Shown here piece by piece: positions 22,407 to 34,400 of a stretch of DNA of 64,000 bases (positions within the stretch are counted from its first letter, which is position 1; every line of letters starts with the position of its first letter). Under the pieces are notes generated by a model that saw nothing but the letters and a program-made list of their open reading frames with translations, was not told the origin of the DNA and ran no database searches. Source of the stretch: Asterias rubens (Eukaryota > Echinodermata > Asteroidea > Forcipulatida > Asteriidae); contig NC_047062.1 of assembly GCF_902459465.1 (NCBI RefSeq), forward strand, positions 22,077,919 to 22,141,918, written 5' to 3'. Made by a program: the position numbers and the translations under genes.

Positions 22407-25400
22407 ATGTGGATGAACATCATTAGAGTCTCAACTGGTGCCCATCGAGCATGGTTGTCGAAACATCTGAGGGTTGCTCGGTACCATGCCGACAATGGTA
22501 TCTATGGTTACAAGCCATCTGCCTGGATGCAAAATCAGTCTCCCAAAGTTATGGGTAAGTAAAGCCCGGTTTATACTTCCTGTGAATGCGAATGCGAATT
22601 GAATTTTGGTGACGCAACAATCAGTATGCACCCCCTTCCCTTTGTCACGCAGTGAAATTCGCTTTGCACGAATTTTACGGCTTAATCCAAATTTTAAAAA
22701 ATTGGTATATTATTGGTATGATATGCTAAGCTTGTGAAAAGTTATGATTTCAATCGAGCATCCTTTGTAATTCAGTTGAAGTGTTGTTTTGTTTTTACTA
22801 GTTTTGCTGTTTTACCTAATGTCACCTGTTCACAGGGAATCCAAACAAATTCATTCATAGACTGTGTTTCAAATATGTTTTTTCTCTATTTTTTAAGTGA
22901 TTTCTTTTTATGTTTAGTTTATTTATTTATTGAATTCTATGTATAGGGCCTATGTAAATTTAATTATTTATGTTTATATTATGCTTGTTTCTTTGTTTAG
23001 GTTTTGTATGTTCACACTCCCCCCCATATAAAAGTTTTCATCTGATTTTCTTTATTTTTACTCTGTTTTCCTATGCAATGAATGCAGAGTTGGAGACAAA
23101 TCGCATCAGGAATGCTAGTCTGTTGCAACTGGTCGATGCATACCGCTCCCATGGTCACAAGAGGGCCAAGATAGATGCATTGGCCATGCAAAAACCCAAG
23201 TAAGTACAGCATGGACAATATTCTTCAAACTTAAATCAGATTTGCCTTCGGGTGCGTTTTGCTGTAACCAATAACTGTTTCGATCAACCCATAGCAAGTT
23301 CAACCAAAACAGTTGGTTATGATTGCTAAAACGCAACCCATTTGCCCATAATAAATAGCCAAAAAGCCTTTTTTCCACAAGGGTCAAATATCTGGTACAG
23401 AATGACTTGAAAATAGTAATCTTTATTTTGTTGTTGTTTTTTCAATACACTTCTACATTCATCCATTCTTACAAACCTAATTGTTAAAAAAACAATTTCC
23501 TCTGGACATATCTTTTTGAAATCTTTTTTTTCTCCCCAGTTCTTTATTTCTTTATTATTATTATCTCTTTGTTCGTACATTGCCATCAAACAAACAACTT
23601 TGCATGTCACATGTATTTTGTGTATTGTCAATGGCACATTTAAAAGATTTTGTATGTTTAGGTTTTTTTTTTTAACAGCATCATCTGATAGAATTTGTTC
23701 AAAGAAAAAGTTACTTTTAGTGAATTCATGCAATTTTTTCTTTAACATCTTACAGACCTACTCCAGAGTTAGATCCTTCACTGTATGGTCTCTCAGCATC
23801 GGATGGTACTAATTTCGACCTCACAGGTTGGTTTGGGACTCTCCTAAATTGTTTCACAATTGTATCATTATCATACATTTTTGGTTACAAAACCAATGAT
23901 GAGTCATCATGACATGTAAACAAGGGTCCTTGCAACCTGAACCAGAAACACTTCCAGGGTGTAACCCCTCTTCTTCCATGATAAGTGTTTTGAGCTCATT
24001 TATTCCTTTGTAAGAGCACTTATATAATATTGGATGGCTTTGAGGGGGATACAAGAATATATTGCACAAGCTATGACAATATTGCACTCTTCGAAGACGA
24101 GTGCAATATTGTCATAGCGAGTGCAATGTGTTCTTGTATCCCCCCCAAAAAAAGCCATTCAATATTGATATTATTATTTATATTAGGCTGAAGACTTGAT
24201 CAAAGCAACACTATTTTCGCTCACCTGCGTCTTTGCATCAAAAGTTCTTCAAAATCCTCATCGAAAACCGAAGCGAATCTTGCGACGCTGGTAGAAGCAG
24301 CCGTTGATTATAATGTGCAGATCTGTCACTGCTTATCAACAGTGAGCACGCGCTCTTGACTATATGGGAACCAGCGAAACTTGTTAAAATGTCAGAAATA
24401 TTGATGCAATATTGCTGTCTCCGGGAACTTTTACTGACACAATATTGCTGTCATCCGGGTACTTTTTACGATACGCTGATATAGTTTTGCCTGGAAGCCT
24501 GATATAAATAATAATATATAATATTGTATTATATTGCACTGAATTGTGCATTACCATCCCATTATGCACAGGACCTAGGGGCTTAATGACCCATCTGAAG
24601 GACAAAGCAATAATGGCAAAGTATCTTGCTCAAGAACACAGGTGCCATATAACCAGGACTCAAACCCACATTCTGCTGATCAGAAACACCAGAGTCAGTG
24701 TCCGTGATGAAACAAAGTTGTTTATGTGCTTTGCTAATTTGTGTCCTAACTCCTTAGGCTTTTTGATGAGGGGTTGACCTAAACATCTTTATTGTTTCAT
24801 TATTACCCCAGGTATTGTGAATATAGGTCAAGAGACTGCGCATTTGTCCGATATCGTCCAGCACTTAGAACAGATGTACTGTGGCACCACATCAGTGGAA
24901 TTCATGCATCTTCCGGTAAAAAATCACTAAGAGAGCAAGACTTTCAGAAAATGAAGTGAACCAAGAATTCTGTTTGGTAACATCTACTTCTTTCAAACTA
25001 TCTAAAAAGGAATGTTTTGGGGGTTTTTGGTACTTTTTAAAATGTTTGTGAGAATGAATTTGGCCTACGGGCTACGATTTGTGTTTGTTTCAATAAAGTA
25101 TCAAATATAAAATGTTGAAAATGCTTTTTGATGGCATCTGGTAAACTTGTGAGTGTTGTTGTATTATATTTTTGTGTATATATTTCCATTGCAGGCAATG
25201 GAAGAGAGAGCATGGTGTGCTGAACGCTATGAGGAGATGCACAGAACTACCCTTTCTAATGAAACCAAGATGCAACTAGCGATACTCTTGGCCAAAGCGC
25301 AGGTTGGGAAATAAATTCTTTATACCTCAGAAATCAGAAAGGAAACATCAAATGTTACAATTTTGTTTAATTACACTGAATTATTGTTATCAACTTAGGA

Positions 25401-28400
25401 GATGTGTGCACATTTAGTAGTTTTGAAACAATATATACAATTCTCACCTTTCTATGACAAATGTAGAATCTTGCCTGCCAGGAAATGCCCTCGAATGTCC
25501 AATTTCACTGGTTCTGTAGACAAGGCGACATGGTCTATGCCTTATTTGTGTTCAAAGGGTGTTTTTAAGTAGCTAAAAGATATGTTTAATGAAATATGAA
25601 TTTTGATTACGTGCACTTGAGTAACAATTTTTGTTAATGTTTAAGTATCGGTCACTGAAACTTTTTAATTTCATTTTCTGAAGGCTTTGGAGAATTTTAT
25701 GGCAGTCAAGTTCACAACTGTCAAACGCTACGGAGGGGAAGGGGCAGAGAGTGTAATGGCACTGTTCTATCAGCTCCTACAAGCAGCAGCGCAGTGTAAG
25801 TCATTGAACCACCTCCCCCGGGAGGATTCTCAAATCTACCCTTGAAAATTATTAAATACATGTTTTGTCAGCCAAATAAACAAAAATTGATGCAGTGTGT
25901 TTGGTGTTATACTTAGCTGGCTCCTTTACAAAATCTCCCAAAGACTGAAGCAATTGATTTAACCAGTCATGGGACCAATTTGATAGCTTTACAGGTTGGT
26001 AAGACAATTGGCAGCCAGCTTGTGCGCTGTTGCTTAATTTTGCCTCAAGTCCCGCTTCATGAAAGTGGCATAGAAAATCAATGTTTTGTTCTTGTTGCTG
26101 TCTCCCACTTTAATGTAAGCTATACAAGTTATGTCTCAATGTATACAATTTTTTCAGTGGTGAATTTTTCAAACCATCCAAAGTGGAGAGCAAAAGAGCT
26201 ACTGTACAAGAAACTATGGCCAATAGTCTTGACAATTGTAGCATAGTTAAGTGCAGATTTTATTTTCACTATTTACTTTACTCTACAGCTGATCTCGAGC
26301 AGATGGTTCTGTGTATGCCGCATCGAGGCAGACTCATTGTTCAAGTCGGTCTTCTTGAGTTATCAGCAACCCTCGTCTTTAGGAAGATGAGCGGGCTACC
26401 AGAGTTTCCTGCGACTAACAAGGAGTGTGTTGGAGATATTCTTACCCATTTGTGTAAGTATTACAGAGAAAATGAAGACTATAACATTGTATTACCGGTA
26501 GTGCAATAATGATGTATCCCGCATAGAATGCTTCATGCTTTAAATGCTGTTTTTCAGCGAGTCTTTGGTTTGTTTGCAAATCCAGGCTATTTTAAGTTAG
26601 ATACGTTTTGATAATTTCTTTTTGCTTTTAATTTTAATCGTCTGTCAGTAATATATCATATTCTACATTTTTTAAAACTATGTGGTTATTTTCTCTTAAT
26701 CTCATTTCAGATCAGTCAGTCGATTTGGAGTACAACAATGGGAAAATCCATTTTACTATGATTCCAAATCCATCACATCTAGAGGTAAAACTTGAAAATG
26801 AAGGTGCCTTTGAATAAACACTTGCTAGAAATATTATTTTTAAATAACCCATAATCTGTAAAGAAGTCCAACACTTAAAACAACACCGTAAACAAGACTC
26901 AGAGGGCGCTGAGATTCATCTTAAAATCAGGTCCAAATTTCATTTCAACCTGCAACTGCCGTATAGCCAGGGATTGTGCTCAAGTTGAGGATACAACCTG
27001 GGAAGTGGGAGCAGACAAATTTTGTTCAATTTGTGTTAAATCCTACACCTTCAAAAGTTATTGAATATACAATCAGTTTAAGTACTCTACTCCTGAAGGA
27101 GTTTATTTTCCTAACAATGTCGAATCCTACATCAGTTTCATTTGATATTGATGTCTTCTTGGTATAACTGTAGGCCAATCTTCCTGTTTGCATGGGGAAG
27201 GCCAGATCTCGCCAGCAGTCCCTCCAAGAGGGTGACTACAGTAAGGATGATGGTTCCTTAGTAGGAGACAAGGTCCTCTGTGTACAGGTACATGGAGACG
27301 CTGCATACGCTGCTCAGGTATACTCAAGACATGTCCAGTCTTAATTTCTCTTTTTCTCCTGAGGATTACCAAAGCATTCATTTGTAAATTTCACAAAGTG
27401 TTAATGTTTTAGTTTGAGAAAATAGAATTAGCTGGTGCAAACTGCTAACCAACCAAAAGGACCAGCGGTATATATACATATATGTACAAAATAGGCAAGG
27501 TCAAATGTGGGAAGAGGGAGAAAAAGCAATTAATTAGCGAATGAGGAAGGCTGAAAGGGGATGTTCTGTCGGGAAAAGTAGAAAGAAAGACAAAAGTTAT
27601 TAATCATTTCCTTCCTGGATGTTCAGACCACGGTGTTGAATGGTCTGAAGGCGCCTTATCCACAGTTTCTTCCTATTCAGACGAATAGTCTCTCTGTGGT
27701 TACCTATATAGTGCCGCAATGCCCTATCAAATCATATCATAAATGGAGTGATGAGGAAGATTTAAGTGATGCACTACAGGTTTATCCAGCTTTTGGGTGT
27801 TGACTGTGGATCTGGGGCCATAGAAATGCTCTCTCCTTTTGTGTACAATTTATAAATTTTTACTTGAAGACACACCATACATAAGCAAAGATTTGGATCT
27901 TGAAAATACAATTACCCCTCGACAGGGCATGGCAAGTGAGATGCAAGTTTTGGCGGAACTGCCCCATTACAACGTGGGAGGTTCCATCCACGTTGTGGTG
28001 AATAACCAGTTGGGCTTCACCACTCCGGCTGATCGGGGGAGGTCGTCCGTTCATTGCACTGACATAGCAAAGATGAATGGGAACCTGGTTGTGCATGTAA
28101 ATGGAGACGAACCTGAGGTAAGGATAGTCTTAGAATAGAATTGTGTGGTTTCAGATGCCTGAGAAAAGCAATTTATTTTACCTTTCTCTAAAAAGTATTT
28201 TACCTCTTTCTCGAAAACTACTTTACTTCAAACCTGGATGTTTCTAATAATGTTTTATAATATCAACAGCTCTTCAGTGGTCTTTACCACTGTTTTGGGT
28301 CATTAACTTGGTGAGTAATAAAATAATTAAAACATATCTCCATTATTACCCATTTTTCTTTTTCAGCACACATTGGGCATACACTTGGCACACTGTGAGG

Positions 28401-31400
28401 GTCCCCCCTCACCATTTTCATTACCCATACCTTCCACACCGCAACCCACCATGCCATACTGCCCCAGCAGAGTCACAAGAGTCACAGGAACAGTTGCTTG
28501 CTCGGCTGCAATGCAGCAAAAGCCAGTTAGAATTCAAGTCTGCTTAATCCAGGCAGAGGTTGCTGCTCTTAAAAACAGCCTACCATTGGCAGTATTGCAC
28601 AGGCCCTAGGTCCATCTTCACCCCTACAGGCCCCACCCCTTCCCAAGTAGCACCACCCCCAAAGATTCTGTCCCCCATATGGCGAACTATGTACAAACAA
28701 CTTCTGATAGCGCCCTCTTTTGAATCATCCTCCTCCAGTCTATGTTAGTTTCCCACAAGGGGACAGAATCTCCGGGGGACGGAATTCCATGCCACACCGG
28801 CTTTGACTTCAGCATTATCGACAGACCAACCCTCAGAAGCACCGCCACCAGGGGTAGTACCTGCTCTAACTTCAACCTTGTGAAATCGATAGCTCTGTGT
28901 ACTGTGTACAGTTGTGCCACCATGAACAATAATTTCAAAGGGTTGATCTGTGCCAACAAGAGTAGGTTGTTAAATGTGTCTATTTGTCATTTCTATATCC
29001 AGGAAGTTGCTAAGGCCAGTCAGTTTGCCTTTGACTACAAGCAGAAGTTCCGTCGTGATGTCTTCATTGATATGCAGTGCTTCCGGCGCCTTGGCCACAA
29101 TGAGATTGATGACCCTTCTTTCACTCAACCTACCATGTATGGAATCGTCAAATCTAGAACGAGTGTTCCTGATCTCTACCTCGATAAAGTCACTGTAAGC
29201 ACGTAAACTCTGTTTTTTGTTTCATTTTCCTTGTCTGATATAGAAATTTACAGTATACTTTTGGTTTTTGAATTGCTCAATTGTTTTAATCCTATAACAA
29301 TGCAGATGTCTACAATAAAACAACGTGCAAATTTCATGGTCTGTTTTTTTGAGACATCGCCAAAAACTGGAATGAATAATTATATCCATGCAGGAAGAAT
29401 AATGCCTAATAGGAAAACACAATCTGAGAAGCGTTACTGCAGGAAAATTGTTAATTTTACTTATTATTAAGGAAATCGTGAAGGACAATTCTCATTTTCC
29501 CCTTTTCTTGGCCTTGTTGCTTAGTAATTCTGTAATCCTTTTCTCCATAGACTTCTTGATATTTATTCTCTCATGGAAAATTGCTTTGCCTAACACCAAT
29601 GATATCTCATTCCTGTTTATTGAGACCACTAATTGCTTGGTCCTTCAGAATTGGATTTTCCTAATGAAAGTGCCCTTTACTGTGGTTATCTGTCTCAAAA
29701 AAAGAGTTAAATTCAAGGCCTGTTCCAATTCTCTATCCACTTGTCTCATTCACTAGAATGCTGGTGAAGTCAATAGGGACGAAATAGACCAAGCCGTGGC
29801 TGAGAATCAGGAGAAACTGAACCAATGTCTGAAGGCTGCCAAGACCCATGAGCCGGAGCCTACCACCTTACAGCAACAATGGAGTGGCTGTGTCCAAGCC
29901 CCTGCTCATATCACAAGCTGGGATACAGGTCAGTGGTAGAACTTAATCACTGTATCCCTCATGTACACTGGGGCTAGCTCAGGGCTCGAATTGGGGGGGG
30001 GGGGCGGGGAATCCACAAGGGCTTGTAGCTCAAAACATTTAGTGGACCAGAAAATTTGTTACCGGACCGGAATCAAAATGAGAAGAACACTATCTACACA
30101 GTTTCACATTGGAGCTTAGAGAACGTAAGTTTTCTATGCTAAAATCACTGGCCTCAAGACTGTGGTCAAGTGTTAATTTAGAGCCCTGCCTAGACTCTGA
30201 AGTGACTTCTAAGTTCAATGTTGTCGTATGAAATGACAGCAGCAACCGACTTGTACTAACAGCAATGCTTTCAATCACAGGTGTTGATGTTGATGTTCTG
30301 CGCTTTGTTGCTGCAAAGTCTGTCACACTGCCAGAGGATTTCGTAAGTTTGTAAATTGGTTTTACTTCAAGTTATATTTATTAAGTTCAGTCGAGTTTGT
30401 AGAGATACAAGGGACAAATGTATTTCTACATTGATCATCTCAACTCCTTAGGAGTATGCAGCACAAGGTTTCAAACTGTTGTGTATCAAGCTTATTTATC
30501 ACAATGTAACATTTCTACCCTCACAGGTAGTCATAGTATGATATGTAGATATGTAGTCATAGTGTGATTCTGTTGGGTGTTGAGAAGCAATTTTAGTTTA
30601 AGTGTCTTCCCAGGTCCAAATTCCAGTTGAACCTAGTTAAACTGGGTTTAACTGGAACTAGTTGAAACCAGTTGATAAACTAGTTAAACACAGTTGAAAA
30701 CCAGTTGGTTTAATATGGAAAATGGACAGAGACCAACTGGTTTATAATTTCAACCTAGTTGAACACAGTTAAACCTAGGCCAAACCAGTTGGTTAATATG
30801 GAAAATGGACGAGTTTGATCACTATCCAGTTGAACCAGTTGACCCCAGTTAACTAGGCTCAACTGGAATTTTGACCTGGGTTGCTCTGCTCTCCAAGATT
30901 AAATGTGCCACAACTAGCCACCGTGGTCCAGTGGTTAGACGGCAGGACGTGCAATTACAAGGTTTTAGTATTTCCGTCTAGTTCCCGAATCACAATTTTT
31001 TCATTTGTGCAATTCAGTCATAAACGTTAAACTAGTGTTTACATGAGAGAGATTGGCTGTTGCCAGCTTGGTGTTTATATACCTCTTTGGGAGTCTGGCG
31101 AGTTCCCTTGACGGGAAGATCATCTAAACAAGCAAACAAACTGGGAGTTACACCCACATTCTGATAAATGCTGTGATTTGATTCCTATCATTGATTTCTC
31201 TTGGTTATATTTCAGACGCCCCATCATCATCTTGTCAAAACATTCCTTGAGGCTCGTCAGAAGAAGATCGTGGAAGGGAATGCCATAGATTGGGCTACTG
31301 CAGAGGCAATGGCTGTCGGCTCCCTGCTCTATCAGGGTAAGTGTTATAATCGCATTATTTATCGCTGCCAAATGCTACTACAGGGGCAAATTTCATAGAG

Positions 31401-34400
31401 CTGTTTGGTTAACCCATATTCACTTGAATGGAAGGAGAACTTTAGCACTCTTCGTACCTGAACGAATGTAATGCTTATTGCTGCATTACAACATGCGTGG
31501 TTCACTACCTTATAAATATACACACCGCCAACAAATTGTATGCAGTTATAAACTCTCACCCAGTTAGAAAGAGTACATAATTCTCTTTAATAAATTTGGG
31601 GTTGATCAAAGAAACATTGACAAATTGACTTGAGCGGGACTTGTTCCATTGACCTCTTGTTTAATTTGACATATATATTTGCTGTGTTGCCCATTTCATA
31701 TATCTAGTTATGAGAGTATAAAGACAAACACATCTTTTTGTCTATGATAGGATACAATGTGAGGATAAGTGGTCAGGATGTAGGTAGGGGTACGTTTAGC
31801 CACCGCCATGCCATGCTAGTAGACCAGACTGATGACAGTGTGTATGTTCCACTCAACCACATCACTCCTGAGCAGAAAGCCTTCTATGAGGTAAGGTAGT
31901 CATCTAGAGTGGGCTTCAAGCTCTTATAGTTTACATAAAGTCTAAGGGTCATGTCACACAAGGCAATGTACAAGTAACCAGGGCCCAATTTCATAAAGCC
32001 TGTATAAGCACAACAATTTCCTTAGCATGAAATTTCTTCCTTGATAAAAAAAGGATTACCAACCAAATTTCCATTTGTTGCACATTGCTTGTTACTGGTA
32101 TTCAGCTGTTGCTTGCTTATCCTGAAAATCACATGGAAATTTGGTTGGTAATCCTGTTTCAAGGAAGAAATTTCATGCTAAGCATATTTTTGTGCTTACA
32201 GGCTTCATGAAATTGGGCCCAGTTCCAGCAATCTGAGAGAATCCATTCACTTCTTAATGTTCACATATTATTCTTGACATGTGATAAAATTACTCATGTG
32301 ATACCAAAGTGGTCTTGTAGCATGCATTGCAAGTGGTTGCCTCATAGGAAGTTGACTGTAAAAATAACCTCCTGTGACTAGGCCATAATATTTGCATTGG
32401 GATAGAGTATAGGACTTTGGTTACACCCTTTATACAATGTGTGATATAATCTTTTTTTGCCCCTTGCTTTTTGCTGTGTGCTTTCTGACTTTCTCTCTTT
32501 TCATGTTTTTCCACTTCACTGATTATGTTACACTTAGACACCAGTTCTTGTATGTTATGTTGTCATTTAGCCCTTAAGAAAGACTCTGCTAGGGTGGGAA
32601 CGTCAGGCCATTAACTATTTTTTGCATTATTATTATTATAAAACATTATTTCGTTTTATATTTAAAAAAACAAAATTGCTAATTCACAAACTATATCCAG
32701 AGAAAATTTTATTTAGGCCAAAAGCCAAGTAAAAAACCTACTCCAAACTCTGAAAATAAATAAAAATTATTCTATAATTTGATATCATAATCTTGACATC
32801 AAAATCTTGTTTCAGGTTGCTAACAGTCCCTTGTCTGAGGAAGCAGTGTTAGGGTTCGAGTACGGCATGACACTGGAGAACCCCAACAATCTGATCATTT
32901 GGGAAGCCCAATTTGGAGACTTCTACAATGGCGCACAGACTATTATTGACACTTACGTCATCGGAGGAGAAGGTAAGTGGCATTCAACTTCTCAACAGAT
33001 TCAGCTGTTCGTAGGTTTTAGTATCTAGTTCAGTTTTCTTTTTTTTTTCAAAAATTACAAGTTACATGTTACGTATTAACATTGTTACGTATGCTTACAC
33101 ATGTGAGAGGCTCTGGCACCATTTGGGATTGTATCCAAACTGAGATTGTTAAGATTTGACATTGTGGCTTTAGAAGGCTGCAGAATACTTGACACTGGCT
33201 GTAGAAGATTGCAGAATATTTTACACTTGCTGTAGAAGGTCGCAGGATATTTGACTATGGTTGTAGAATGCTGCAAAGCATTTGACACTGGTTGTAGAAG
33301 GCAGAATATTTGACTCTGGCTGTAGTATGCTACAGAGCATTTGACACTGGTTGTAGAAGGCAGAATATGTGACACTGTGGCTGTAGAAGGCTGCAGAATG
33401 GAAACCCTTGGGAGCAGGTCAAATGCTATGACTACTCAAGATTGTTTTGTTGACACCCTGCAGTGAAATGGTGTTTACAGAGTGGTCTGGTCATGCTCCT
33501 TCCCCATGGCTTCGACGGGGCTGGTCCGGAACATTCTTCTTGTCATATGGAGAGATTCCTACAGCAGTCTGACAGTAAGGAAGATTCCGCAGATGGTGAC
33601 AATGTTAATATCAGTATTGTTCATCCAACGACTCCTGCACAGTATTTCCATCTACTCAGGAGACAGGTACTTATAGAGAGGTTTTTTTTCTTTTCTTTTC
33701 TATTTTTTTATTTTTTTTAATAACATAAGAATGTGTTAACAAGTAAGCTATCAACAAATTTAAAGCATTTGATGGAGTACCTCAGCTATGCTGAGGCGAA
33801 GGGTTCAAGCAAAACAATGCATTGCAATGGACTTGACTGGTGCTGAATGCAAAACAAACAACCATTAGGGGCGCTCTCATACATGGCCTTTATGGTCCTT
33901 AACCTCTCAAGGATACATTGTTTTCAGAATGTTCTTTGCGCCACAAAAAAGTGCGCTCCACATCCTAACTTGGTGATTCTCGATCCACAATTGTTATTTC
34001 CACATTGTTATTTGAAATTCATTTTGAACTTGCTTTTAGATATATCAGTAGTTTTTCTTGCAATTGTATACATCCCTTGTACTGTTTTTAATTTGTTTTA
34101 ATATTTCAATGTTTTTACTGTATACGAGCATTTAAATTACCCTTTTTGGGGATCTAATAAGAAGTAATTGACTTGAATTGAATCACCTTGTTTGTTTTAT
34201 AAAGAAACTACATCATTTGATTTGTTTTGTTTCATTTCTCATCAGATGGTGAGGAATTTCCGTAAACCGTTGATCGTCGCTTCCCCCAAGGTTTTGTTGC
34301 GACTCCCATCAGCTGTTTCATCCCTGGCTGACATGGCTCCAGGGACAAGCTTCAAACCTGTTATAGGAGACACCAAAGCTAATCCAAAACAGTAGGTCTA

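Noticed and set aside
23326-23748. 140-codon minus-strand open frame in DHTKD1 intron 2
   Set aside because: Low complexity with poly-Lys/Asn, no family resemblance, wholly intronic to a confident plus-strand gene.
28742-29206. Long exon of DHTKD1 starting at 28742
   Set aside because: The frame is open upstream, but the acceptor at 29002 gives the exact family junction (D-E-P-E then E-V-A-K-A); the upstream part has no similarity to the enzyme.
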